Assembly (NCBI GenBank): GCA_963855995.1
Contig: OY979726.1
Span: 957,001 to 1,021,000 of the forward strand
From: Muricea muricata
Lineage: Eukaryota > Cnidaria > Anthozoa > Malacalcyonacea > Plexauridae
Direction: 5' to 3'
Length of the DNA: 64,000 nt
A program made the position numbers and the translations under genes. The notes beneath the pieces are model-generated. The model saw nothing but the letters and a program-made list of their open reading frames with translations. It did not search any database and was not told the origin of the DNA. This document shows positions 44,480-56,866 of this stretch, piece by piece; position 1 is the first letter of the stretch, and each line of letters starts with the position of its first letter.

Positions 44480-47400
44480 GTGAAAAAAGAACAAGGAATG
44501 TTATGTTTTTAATGCCTTTTAGACTTTTCTTGAGGCAATTAAAATTCAAACTGTCAAATCCAAACACTGTACAGAATGGCCGACTTTATGTGGTCTTTAG
44601 TTTTTACACAACCACTTGCATTGTTATCTTTTGCAGTTTGTTTACCATTTCAGTTATCTATCTTCAATAGAATTCTTTGAAATTTGTTTGTAGATCGACA
44701 AAATGCTTAACCTCCTCTCAACAACTGGCAGATTATGAAAAATGAAATTGTTAAAGGTATTGGAATATTGCATGTACAATATTGAATATGGGACAATTTG
44801 GGACAGTATAATTTTGGACATGACGGTTTCATTCTCACCTAATTTGACGATTATTTTGTGGGTACACATACCGTGGAATCTCATGTGCTCCAGAAGCATT
44901 TTAATCTTAGAAAAAGTCAAATAATGATGAACTGTGTTTTAAAAGAAAGTTAGAATCTTATTTGGTTCAAATCAATTGAATTATGGCCCAAGAGTTCATG
45001 AAAACACATACAAAAGGCTTTCTTAAAAAACTGAAATATCAAATCTAGCAATTTTATATGTTATGCCTCTAAACAACACAATTCTGTTTCTAAAAATTGG
45101 TACCCTACTAGACCTATATGCATGATTATACTAATTTGGACATATTTATTTTTACCCATTAAAATATAAATTTGTGTTTAATCATTCGTGTTTGTCATTA
45201 TTTGACTTTGTAATGTTGGTTAAACATAAGGAGATTGAGGTGACTTTGCCAGAAACAAAAACATCCATTATTATACTAAAATTTCAATATATATAGCAAT
45301 TAAAACTAACCACAGGAAATATATTTCTACTTTTTAATTGAAATGTTTCTGTTATATGCACTATATCATATTTTTGATAAAAAATTACAACACCTATGTT
45401 ATTTCCTGGTTTACTATCTCAATCATCTTTTGTTTAAGCTGGCTTTGAGTGTTCATTTGAAAGTTTGGAAAGTTCATTTGAAAATCACAATAGTTCTCAA
45501 TGTTATATTGGACCCTTTAAAGTTAAAAAAATACTTTGTAATATTTTATACTACTGGTAATTTATCTTAGATACAGACTTTGTGATTTTGTACTAGAATG
45601 TTGACTTTCAAACTTTAAGATGAACTACTTATTAAGGACAAAATAAGCTAGCATATTGTCTTTTGTTTACAAAGTGGAACTTGTTTGGAATTGAGATGAA
45701 CTGATGCAGTTGTTCTTTAACTTTATCAATTAATTACATATCTTAAATGAAAAAGAAAACCACAACTTGCCAAATAAATTCTGTGGGCTCTTTTTATTAG
45801 CAAAGAAAAGATGTGGCGGATGTAAGAATTTAAGAGTAAAAAAGTTTCCTTGGACTAAAAAAATTGACAGTATGCCAGATTTTCTAGATAAACAAGCAGT
45901 ACAGATGTCGGCCAATAATAAGTATAAGTAACTACAATTTTTAATTTTAAAAGTTTTCTATTGATGCCTGGATACAGTAAATACTTTACCAGAGTTCTTC
46001 GTATTACATCGACTTGAAAAAGTTTTAAGTCACATGAAGCTTTTAGTTGATACTATGCAATTTCAAATTTTACAGACTTCTTAATTAACATGCCAAATTT
46101 ACCTTGTTGAACATAAGGTCTTTCCTGAGAAAAAGTAAAACTGTCTGGCATTATATGGAGTAGAATAATTTAAATTAGTTTGAGACTTTGATTTGATAAC
46201 AATTTTGATTTGTACTATTTACAATACAAGTGACCGGGTTGTATCGGATATACAAACCCAAGCTGAAGGCGAGATATCTGACATACACAGATGCGAATGT
46301 TGTAAATGGCTTGTGAAACTCGTCAATTTTATACATCAGATCTATAGCAAAGTGATTTTGAAAATACCGATTCTGTAAGATGAGAAAATGATTTCTTTTG
46401 TGTTTCCTGTATGATTTATTACTTTATAAGTTTCTTAATTAAAATTACAACATATTGCCTACTGGAACTTTTTATATTGTTTGGTTGTGATGAATTTGTA
46501 TTTTGGCAATTGAAATATTTCTGAATTTGTATGTGCATTTCCTTTGCTTCAGTTCAAGTTTACATTTCAAATATTCCACTTTGTAATACTTGCGTGGTAA
46601 TAATAATATAAGAAAACAGGTTTACATGGCTCTTGAATATAGTCTTTTCAACAAGTAAGTAAAGATGAATTTATACTTCAAAGAGATATGTTCCTAACCT
46701 GACAATGGTACCTTCCAAAAAGACTAAATTTAAATTGATTCTTCGAATAAATTTTTTACTTTTCAATCCAAGATCAATCTAAGTTATGTATTTCTACTTT
46801 TATTTTGGTCTCTTTAACACTGAAACTATCAATTGTATATAAAGCAACTTCACTATCGAGTGACTTCATTGGTTGCTGGGCAAAGCCAAAGCATTGATTT
46901 TTCGGCTGTTTTCAATGAAAAATAGAGTTTTGCCCAAAGTTATCTCAAATAAATTATCACAATTTGAACAAAAAGCTTCTGTTCTTGTGCCCACCAGAAA
47001 AATGAGATGTCTGAGACTTTCTTTGTATTTTTTTGCGAAAAATAGATCGCATGCACTGTTATGCAAAGAAAAGTGTAAGAGATTGGTTTCTGAAAAATGT
47101 CGTGCTACACACAATATTCTAAAAATGCTTGGTTTTTATTCTATGTATTTTTGAATTTTTTGTTAAAAAAAATAAAGGTAGCAATGTTTAGTGCATTTCA
47201 CATTGTCAGGTTAGAAACGCAATAAGAAGAATGTGGCTCCGAACATTACAGCTTGGTCAATTTGGAATTTATAAAAAAATCGTTTCTTCGTTGTTTTTCG
47301 ACGTTTTGAAGGGTTGTTTCGAGTACAAAAAAGTATTTTTAGGAAGAATTATGTGCCCACGTTACATGTCTCAAAGCCATCAAAATTCGTTGGTAATTCG

Positions 47401-47500
47401 TGCATGTATTTTTTCTGACTTATTAAAGCACAATTGATTAAAAATAATATTTTTCTTTTGACAAAAATACCTTTCTTCTGTGAGGCTGGCTGTATTTGAA
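44480..47500. other. AT-rich intergenic DNA, nothing recognised
   Basis: Open frames up to 93 codons occur (for example 46873-47154) but have no splice context, no recognisable motif and the composition of random AT-rich DNA. 'gtatcggatatacaaaccca...gctgaaggcgagatatctga' near 46240-46285 is a fragment of the GGCTTCGCC-tip hairpin type. Confidence 0.5.
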
Positions 47501-47514
47501 AAAGCGTTGGTCAA

Positions 47515-47600
47515 CGCTCCGCCAAAACTCGTGGGTTTTCTCCGGGTACTCCGGTTCTTCCCACTGGGAGAGTTGACAGGGTAGTTACATATGGTTATAA
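47515..47600 (+). repeat. SINE tail fragment (gggttttctccgggtactccgg type)
   Basis: 'cgtgggttttctccgggtac' then 'tccggttcttcccac' is the same tail motif as in the tRNA-like element at 53160-53205. It is common in marine invertebrate SINEs, as far as I recall. Confidence 0.5.
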
Positions 47601-48069
47601 AAATGTGACTAACTTTTGAAAACCTTTCTACTTAGACTTGTTAAGCCTTCTCGTCATCTCTATCAGTTGCATGTTTTGAGCCACATGTTTTTCTTTGTAA
47701 TTGTGAAACAACTCGTTATATGCTGGGTAAACCTTTGCAAAACTCTCAAAATTTATCACTTCAAGTTGTTTCATTGTTATAATATATTTTGAAGTATAAA
47801 CATTTACTTACGTTGAAAAGACCCAAGTTATTTAGGACTTTGTTCATTCACTTGTGTTATTGTTCTCTCTGCCATGTTCTGTTTTCTTCTGTTGTTATTT
47901 TAATAAGTACAATGTGTGGTAGTTAATCTCTTTTTATTGTTATTCAAATTGTATGTAATCTTTACAAATTTTTTCAATAAATTGTTTACAAAATTTACTT
48001 GTGACCCCTTTTTAATTAAAAATTCAATTCCCATGGGAATTGAGAAATTGAATAAAAAAAATCCCCCTA

Positions 48070-48185
48070 CCCCGGCCAGCTCCCCAAGTGCCACTTCCAC
48101 CTAAGTAGAAGTACTTATACATGTAGTACAAGTACTTCTACTTATTCACGGTGGAAGTAGCACTCGGAGAACTGGCCGGGGTAGC
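48070..48185. repeat. ~115-bp palindrome
   Basis: 'ccccggccagctccccaagt' pairs with 'actcggagaactggccgggg', and inside it 'agtagaagtact' pairs with 'agtacttctact'. Confidence 0.75.
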
Positions 48186-48189
48186 CGGC

Positions 48190-49016
48190 AAAGAGAAGAC
48201 CAACTTTGCAAGTGCTAATACAATTGCTAAGTTGATCTTCCCTAGAGAGCAGCCGCGCGTACCTAACAAATTAAAACAACAAACGTTAGTGACTTAAGTA
48301 CTTAGCATGCAAATTTGATTCCCAAAGCCAAAATGTCAAGTGCCCCCCGCTGATCCTACCAACTGCCTACCTGCCTCAGTTCTAAGCTGTCTTCCTCAGT
48401 TCTAAGCTCCTGCATTCCATTCGTTACCTTCACTTTCCTCACCATCGCACAGTCACTCACAGCTGATAAACCCGCATGCACCACCACCACCCCGACTGCC
48501 ACCCAATTTCGAAAATTAAAAGAGTTAAAATTTCGGTAAAGTATGCATTTTAAATGCAATTTATTTGGATATTTTAGATCAAACGTAAACAGAAAAAGCT
48601 CGTACATAAAAACAGGTTAGAATTCTATTTAAAATTTGCTTGCAAAATATAAAACTTAATTCGCATTTTTCTTAGTTAATAGTATAGATCAATTTAGTTG
48701 ATGTTGAAACCTACTCTTAACTGTTTTGTTAGAAGTGACGACAGATTTTGGTTTTTAAGCATACTTTCAAAAATTTTAATTCCTTTAATAAACCTAACCC
48801 CATGCAACTTACACACGGCGCACACCCTCGCAGTCCATACATTTAGCTAATAAATTACGTTATAAACAAAAAAGCAAAATAAAAAGATAAATTACGTTAT
48901 CTCTAGCTACTTAAACCCACTTAGACTGAGTTTTTGATTGAATTTTCAAACGTAAAACCTTAGCTGAATGGGCATGGGCTTTTCGTTGTGTTAACTGTTC
49001 CGGAGTAAATATAAAC
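48190..49016. other. non-coding
   Basis: No supported feature; AT-rich with short poly-purine stretches. Confidence 0.4.
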
Positions 49017-49019
49017 CTG

Positions 49020-49234
49020 GGGCCGGTTGTATCAAAGGCGTTTAGCTTAAACGGTGGATAAGTGAAATTTAAAAATCAGTTTTACACCTAGTACGGAACC
49101 GAAATTATGAGTTGAAATAGAATAAATATTTAGTTTTATATATAATTGTTCTTCTCAGGTCAAATAACTTCAGCTGGTTTGTTTATACAACATGGAAACT
49201 CGTTTAAGCTAAACGCCTTTGATACAACCGGCCC
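49020..49234. mobile_element. MITE with GGGCCGGTTGTATCAAAGGC ends
   Basis: 215 bp with ~36-bp inverted ends (GGGCCGGTTGTATCAAAGGC continuing as GTTTAGCTTAAACG), flanked by a 3-bp duplication CTG (49017-49019, 49235-49237). The size of the duplication would suit a PIF/Harbinger-type element; the class is inferred. Confidence 0.8.
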
Positions 49235-49736
49235 CTGATACTTACCAAAGTCCAAGGCTGGGTCAAATAAGCATGAGAATTAGGCAAAAATAAAAAGCAA
49301 TTGAAACTCAACAGATTCACTAAAGTTGTTTTTTTTTTGGCAACTTATATCCTTAAGTGTAGATGACATGCAATTTTTAATGCCGTAATTCTCACACTTA
49401 TTTAACCGAAACGCCTTCATTTGCATGGTACCTCGCAGCTGCTCTCAAACCACCTTCGTAATTTGCTTTAGTGTACACAAACAATGACTTCATTGTTCCT
49501 GCTTACCAAAACAAATCTGAAAGCACCAAGATACTTATCATATTAATAATCAAAGAGGATTCGCATTATGCAGTAATTACCATAAACAGACGCATCACCA
49601 TTGAAACAAAGCATGCTGTATTCCCATGGGAATTTAAAATGCACAAAAAAATATAATGATCCTACTGATTTGCATGGATGTATGAACCAAATTAGCTAAG
49701 AAACAAAGAAATGATATATTCCCTTGGGAATTTAAT

Positions 49737-49976
49737 GTAGCAAAAAGATGGCGGGTGTTGATTTTACCAGAATGCCTTGCGGTCTGAAATCGTTTAAAAA
49801 CTTAAGGTAAATTAACCTCGTTTGAGGAACAGACAGATAGGTTATTTTGTCACTTGTGTTAAAATTCCGTCCATTAGCTTATGTTAAATATCATTTCACT
49901 GCTATTCTTGATTGATACCCGCATTAAATTCTGGTAAAATCGACATGCCACCATTTGTTTTGCTACGGTGAATTGG
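49737..49976. mobile_element. MITE with GTAGCAAAAAGATGG ends, copy 2
   Basis: Related to 44069-44303, with diverged interior and the same terminal repeats. Confidence 0.7.
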
Positions 49977-50894
49977 AATACAAGTCAAATTTTCTCGCTT
50001 TTTAACCAGAGAACACATTCTTTAAAGGTAGAACGACGGAATTGATCGTTTACAATCGACGCCATCTTTGTTGACGTTTGAAACACATGGCAACCACAAA
50101 GTATCTATTCATTATATCTGATCCTATCGAGCCATACATCTTTAAAGTATCATTCATAATACGCTAAAACTAACGATGAAATAGTAAATTGACACAAGTA
50201 CTTCGCTGTAAACAGCTGAAGTAATCTGCAGAGTCAACCAAGATGGCGCCCAATCACACGAAATGACGTCATGTGCAAACCAAAAATAGTGACCAAATGC
50301 ATCAACTATAATTTAGTGGCATTATTACGAAACTTATTTTTGTAAAACGTTCAATCCTACATGTTATTTTGTTTTGTTTTTAGAAATATCCAAATCCAAA
50401 TGTTAGAGACGAAATTTCCAGGCGTTAAGGTATTGTTTCTTTAAAAAATATTGTCGACATTTACCATATTTTTACCTGTTTTTTGACTCGAAAATTGACT
50501 GCCAAACTCCTAGGTATTCTATTTAATTATTTTGTTGAATGTATTTGATATCAATGTTATTTCAATCCAATTTTTTTCACTTAATTTGCTGTCTTCTCTT
50601 TTTCATTAACGAGAAATATCTATTAAATCCTCTTTGATCCCTCAATAATAAGTATCTTGTTTTCTACTAACTTGCACATTACCACTACTTTCTATTACAA
50701 TGTCGTGTCTTCTCATTCTTGTGGATTGTTGTTTTGTGGGTCTTGTCGTCCAGGATCGTTCATTCTTTTCTTTTCTTGTGCGTTTTTTTCACATCCCATC
50801 ACCCTTTGCAATAGTAGAAAGAATTAAATCATGAGATGATAGTTACGAGTAATTTATAAACTCTAACATATTAAACAATTATTGGATGAGGTTT

Positions 50895-51006
50895 TTGTGA
50901 TATGCGGAATTATCAATGTCGAGGTAAGAGTTATCAGCCGAGCCGAAGGCGAGTCAGATAACTCTTACCGAGAGATTGATAATTTTGCATATCACAAAAA
51001 CCGAAT
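50895..51006. repeat. hairpin with gccgaaggcg tip (left arm)
   Basis: 'aggtttttgtgatatgcgga...ggtaagagttatcagccg' pairs with 'gtcagataactcttaccgag...tttgcatatcacaaaaacc'. The right-arm equivalent is about 63140-63276. Confidence 0.8.
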
Positions 51007-52999
51007 CCGATAATTGCTTTATTATACATTTTAAGTCTTTTTCCTCGAGCAATTGACGCATTTCGCCCTCGGAAGAGCTTAAAAAGGAAGATGCCATAAC
51101 ATGAAACAGAAAATATCGAAAAAATGTTGTTGCCATGCCAACCATTGATGCCAACGAATACCGCATACTGTAATAATCTGCACCGTAGGCTCAACATCCA
51201 GATAACTCAGTTATCTGCTAGCAGATAACTGAGTTATCTGCAGATTGTGTGATAGTCGCATTTATCTGCATACAACTGATCAATCACAACGCATAAAACA
51301 ACTGCAATGTATAATAAAATAGTTTATTAATTAGGCCGGCCAAATTATTGTGTAAGCTGTTAATATGAAATTTTTTTATTAAAATCTCGAGAATCATTAG
51401 TAAATCGTGAACAAAACACAAAAGAAAATCATAGCCGTGAAGGAGTCTTTATTTCTCACACGCACACAACTTGCAGCTACCCTAATTTATGATTTTAAAT
51501 CAAAATATCTCGAGAATTAAACAACACGTAAGGAATGTGTAAATTCTTAAAGCTCTTTCGAACAATAAAAATTAATATCTCGCACTAATCTCTCTCAAAA
51601 GCTCTCTCAAATTTATTACCAATATCTCTTCAACTATTACTTTGCAGGTGAAATGTAACTTCTATCAAAACTAGCTTACTTCAAGTTGTTTGGGAATTAA
51701 GATTTTACGTGTCAACGAGATCAAATATGAATCTAAGATGGCAGACAGCGCATTAAATTTCTATCTTTACGACCAACTCCCCAACGAAAGGCTTTAATTC
51801 GCTCGAAAGTCGAATTTTGTTTTTTTATTGTTTAATGTAGTGAAAGATCCTGTGTGCTTTTTACAGCACTGCCAACACTAGCAACGTTAGTGCGAGATGT
51901 TAATTTTTATTGAAACGAAAGCTGAACTGCTAAAGAAAATAGAAACGACAATATAAAATCAAAAAACTTACTTTCACTCTATCTTTGGATCTTCTTGGCT
52001 TCGGTTGTTCTCGTTTCATCATGCTGTTTATGGTTTCATCTGGTTGGCGCACTCTCTTCACGGAACATCACGCCGGTCCAGTAGGTAACTAGCTCACTCG
52101 TGTCCAGTCAACCAACATAAAATAAGGAGAAAATTAATGTTACAAAATATTTTAGAATATAGGACACTAAGCGTTAATTGAAATTGACTTTAACAAACCG
52201 TACATTGTGATAGTATTTGCATCTTAACATCTGATGGAGACGGCTTGTGATTTACTTCTTATGTCGATATGAATTCTTTCCCATCTTGTTGCGTCATTAG
52301 TTGATGGTTGTTGTATTCACTTTTTACTTGGCATTCTTTGAAAAAAAATTACGATGTTCAGAAAACTGTTTACAAGATAAGCAAAGAAAACTACGTTCAC
52401 AAGCATTAGAGAGGACTAAGTAATTATAATAGGCGTGACAGGTCACAGAGGTTAGTCGACGAAGAAACTCATGGACAAATTCCCGGCATGATGATATTCC
52501 GATAGCGAGAAGTACAGCAAGTGTAGAACGTGTACGTGTAAGCTTAAACTGTATCTATGCAACTCCAAGAAAAGCGCAACACAAAATGGCGGAATTTAAA
52601 GACATTTCTGGTGTCATTTCCAGTTCCCTAACTTTCGCGGACAAATATATTTATATATTTTTCTCAAATTTTTTTGAAGTAAATCTAGATGGATTTTGTG
52701 AATAAACAAATTGAAAAAAGTATTGCCCACGTTAGGAAACTAGAACGGGCGCCCAAGAATGCCCACAATTTCTCCAATCTGGATTATATTTATTGATTGC
52801 GCAAATGACTGATAAAAAATAAGAGAGTAATAAAATACCAAATGGTTTCCTCTTCAAGATAGTGTCATACATGCGCGCAGCATTTCGGGATATTTGGGAA
52901 AACTCATGTTGAAGTTGAACCTAAGGCAACATGCCAAGTACATGGATGACGCTATCCTGCTCAGGAAACTATTTAGTAATTGTCTTACAAAATGATTAC

Positions 53000-53323
53000 A
53001 GTGAAACACAAGTCAACGCCACGGCATTTAAATTTCTCGTGTAGGATTGTTTGATCCTGCACAGTAATAGCCAAGTGGCGCAATCGTCAGAGCAAACGCC
53101 TATCACTTGTGAGGTCGTGGGTTCAATCCTTACTTCAGACTCGTGACACCCATGTGAGGAGTTAGTCAGTCGTGGGTTTATCCCGGGTACTCCGGTTTGC
53201 GAATGTTGACTGGATGGTTAAAATTGTAAAATATCAGTAATCACCGGAACACGGGTACTTAACTAAACTGCTGACGATGAGGCGGAACTCATAATGAATT
53301 AATGAAAATGTGTTTCACTGTAG
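53000..53323 (+). repeat. tRNA-like SINE within CAGTGAAACACA inverted ends (left arm)
   Basis: An A-box-like TGGCGCAATCGTCAG (about 53074) and a B-box-like GGGTTCAATCC (about 53121) are followed by the tail 'gtgggtttatcccgggtact'. The whole is bounded by CAGTGAAACACA at about 53001 and TGTGTTTCACTG at about 53311. Mirrored in the right arm. Confidence 0.65.
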
Positions 53324-56291
53324 TTATCATATAATGTAATTGCCAAGCTGAATGAATAATTCTCCAGTAACTACGTCATATGAATAATTTACAATTATGA
53401 GAGTAGTGGGGGGGGGGGGGCAGCATAAAGATTGAAGTAGTGTCAAGGAAGGGGTACTACCCTGACGGGTACTAGGCGAAGAAGTAGAGTAAACAGGAGG
53501 AAGAAAATTAAATTGGAGTAAATAAGGGGGATTGGGGTAAAGAAGGGGAGAAGCAGGATAAAGAAACCAGTGGAAGGGGGTGCTATCCTGGAAGGAGTAC
53601 CCGGGAAAGAAGAGGGTGAACAGGAGGAAAAGTAGATTGGAGTACAGAAAGGGGAAATTAAACGGATCAGGAAATTCAGACTTGCAATTCAAATGAAAGG
53701 CAGCTCATTGGTCATGTAAACACTCGTTGAATCATGGTTCTCGCTTGCCTTTAGCTTAGAATCATCTTTGAATTTGAACTGAAAGTCTGAATTTGCATGT
53801 TTCTTGTATAGAGTGCAGTGTATCAGAACAGAAGAGGTTTTGAAGAAAAAGAAAGAAAGAATAAAAGTAAGTTAAAATTTGTAAAGAATAATGAAGAAAC
53901 TATTGGTACAGCACTTGATACATGATGATAATCATCATTATAAACTCTCTATTAATCCGGGGGGGGGGTATAATAGAGAATTTGCAATGATAGTAAGTAT
54001 ATTGTAATATTTGGGTTTTTACCACTAAATCCTCTTGAAAGTTCTTTTTGGCTGTGGCTTCTCTCATCACAGTTGTCTGTGCTTGTCTTGCAAAATCTCT
54101 GGAATATCTATAACGTGAAGGTCAATATTTAAGATTAGAAAAATAGAAACCGTAAAATAGAAAGAAATTTAAATCGTGGCGAATACTTTTTACGGTCTTG
54201 CTGGCATGACAAAAAGAGAGTATAGATTTATAAGATCATGTTGATTTATCCTTTATCTGAACTATATTTAACTTAGATTTTAAAATAGATTTCACCCTGG
54301 TAAGCAGACCGAATGGGTTTTCAAACAAGATAACATTTAATGACTAAAACGTGCACAGAATAGTTAGAGAATGCTTACATGTCGAATAAAAATCCAATAC
54401 TTTTAATGTCCAACTACACAATAGCGATTTTCGTTGCATTTCTAGACTGGAGAAGAAGACGACGCCATTTTGATTTTGATTTCTCCCGACAACGGCAGAT
54501 TTGTCTTCGCAATTTTTTTCCATTTCTTCGTCGTTTCAGCTCCAATTTGCTCGTTGTGTTTCTTTCGTACCTTCCTCGCCATTTCCGTACAACCAATGGA
54601 CATTTATACTCAAGATTAAGACTGTATTGAGACTTTCAAAATGTTCGTCAGGAGACATAAAAATCGAAGCTTCTTCTTCGGGTTGCAGAAGCAAATGACG
54701 TCAGACGACCTTTGTCCGCCAGCAAATACCCGTATGTATAACATTCAATGATCTTTTTAGGAAGCTGAAAATCAGTTTTTATTGCGCGAACGAAATGTTT
54801 TTGCCATTATTTCTTACTCAGGTCTTTGTTCTACTACTTTACTTCCAGTTTAGTTAGGTAACTTGCCAAAAGAAACGCCTGTAAGGGACAATTTTGCATT
54901 TTTTTTTATTTCGATGCTGATGAAGAAGAGAAGACTCGTTAGAGCTTTCATTGGCAAATATCTTTCCCTCCGTGGCCGAGAGGTAAAGACAACTGTCTTG
55001 ACTTCGATTTTGGGTGGATCGAGGACCGGTCCAGTTCAACTGAGTTTGGTAAGAATTTAATTCTGATCGGTGCTCGATCCACCCAAAACTGAATTCAAAG
55101 CTGGGCGTGGAGTGCAGGAAAACACTAGGCAGTACCGCGAGGCCAAGGAGGCAAACGTTATTTTCCTAGTGTTGTTAACTAATATTTAAGCAAATTTCAT
55201 TAACTTGACTGTTGGGGACAGACCTGTAGGGTTGGTGCATTGAAGACTTATCGTCGTTATTTCCCTTCGTTCAAGAAGACAAGTTGTCTTCATCGAGAAA
55301 TAACGACGAAAAGACTTCAAGACACCACTAAACCACTACACTTTAAAGCTACAGTGTAGTGGTTTAGCTAGCTAAACCACTACACTGTGCCAATAATATA
55401 TGGCTGACTTCTTCCTAACGCTTACGGTACGACCATGGATGCGCAAAGATGCGCAAACACATTAAAGCCTTGAAAGCAAGTGTTTTCTTTTAGGAAAGAA
55501 TCAAGGACGACAACGCTTACTAAATCAAAGCCGTCTAGTCATGTTTTAAGTACTTCAGCTATGTTTAACGATCTTTTACCAGATCTTTGCAAGAGGAAAA
55601 GTAAAATTTTGCATCATTATTATTAACTTTCCGTCAGTCGTTTCTTTCTTGATCGAGCATTATATGCCATTGTGTTCGGTGTCCTTGATATAGGAGCCAT
55701 ATACTTATGGCCTTGGGTTTAATTCCCAAACACTGAATGGCAGTGTTTTGCTCTTCCAATGAGATAACAAGATGGCACTGTAGAACGCGTGGTTTTATAT
55801 AAGCTACGAGCGTCAAGATATCCTTGATAGGTAACTATTGATCCTACAATGGACACTTATGTTCACTGCCAATAGGAACGTTTCCAACTCACAGCTTGTA
55901 CATAATGGATTTTATAGGTTGTGTCACAAGGAAACTGCAGTTCGGTCGTAAAATCAACTTGTTTTCAAGGTTGCCGGGTTTTAAACATTACTGACACTGT
56001 TAATGTTGTAGCTCGGAATTGTAAAACAACGGCGGCAATGCAGTTTTCTTGTGCCATAACCTGTAAAATGGGTGGTTTTATCATTTATATAAGCTACGAC
56101 CGCCAAGCTTTATCCTTGATAGGAAACAATTGATCCCACCAACGACATTTGTATTCTCTACCGATAGGAACGTTTGAGACTTACAGCTTGTACATAACGC
56201 ATTTTATCGGTGAGTCGTAAAACCAACCTGTTACTGCTCAGCAAACTACCAGTTCCCTCGATCAACGATAGTCGATGAAGCTTGGCGCTCG

Positions 56292-56866
56292 TAGGTTGTG
56301 TAAAACCAAGCATTTTACAGGTTATAGCCAGGTTAGCAGTATCTGCAATGTTTCAAAGCAACCACGAATAGAAACTGACAGCCAACGTTCTGAGTTAAGG
56401 TTTGTAGAATATACTACATGATTAGTTACAGCATGACCAGGCATATAGTAAATAACGCATTGCCATCTTGTTCCAAAGTTATCTTATTACTTGAAAGAGC
56501 TGAAGACTGCCATGCAGTGTTTGGGAATCAAACCCAAGGCCATAAATACATGACTCCTATATCAAGGACACTGAACACAATGACATATAAAGCTCAATCA
56601 AGAAAGAAACGACCGACGGAAAGTCAATAGTATATGCAAACTTCGACTTTCCTTCTTGCAAAGGCCTGGTCATAAAAGATCGTTAAACATAGCTGAGCAA
56701 CTTAAAACATGCCTACACAGTTTTGATTTAATAAGCGTTATCGTCTTTGACTCTTTCCCGAAAGAAGACATATTCTTTACAGGCTGTACAGTGTTTGCGC
56801 ATCTATGCTTCATGCCTTCTTGAAAAGACCTCGCCATAAAAGATCGTTTAACTTAGCTGAACAACT
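56292..56866. repeat. giant palindrome, 575-bp spacer
   Basis: Not palindromic itself. Its content is a diverged direct copy of right-arm sequence: 'ccatgcagtgtttgggaatc...ggacactgaacacaatgaca' resembles 57418-57500, and 'catagctgagcaacttaaaacatg' resembles 57593-57618. The inner end of each arm is 'cgagcgccaagcttcatcga' or its complement. Confidence 0.85.

Larger units (their letters stand above)
50287..56291. repeat. giant palindrome, left arm
   Basis: Reverse-complement match to the right arm: paired positions sum to 113158 near the centre and to 114152 beyond the first two right-arm insertions. The outer end is set here by the window, because the right arm reaches 64000 still matching, so the true left boundary is probably further left, between 49977 and 50287 or beyond. 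It contains smaller hairpins (50895-51006, 51205-51240, 55242-55325, 55350-55390), a tRNA-like SINE and a G13 tract (53408-53420). No supported gene. Confidence 0.93.

Noticed and set aside
46873-47154. 93-codon frame with a complementary 82-codon frame opposite
   Set aside because: No motif, no splice context, AT-rich composition; looks like chance.
53327-53692. 121-codon frame (minus strand), mirrored at 59467-59832
   Set aside because: It is the translation of a purine/pyrimidine-biased stretch including a G13/C13 run (Pro/Leu/Phe-rich); no domain, no splice or promoter context.
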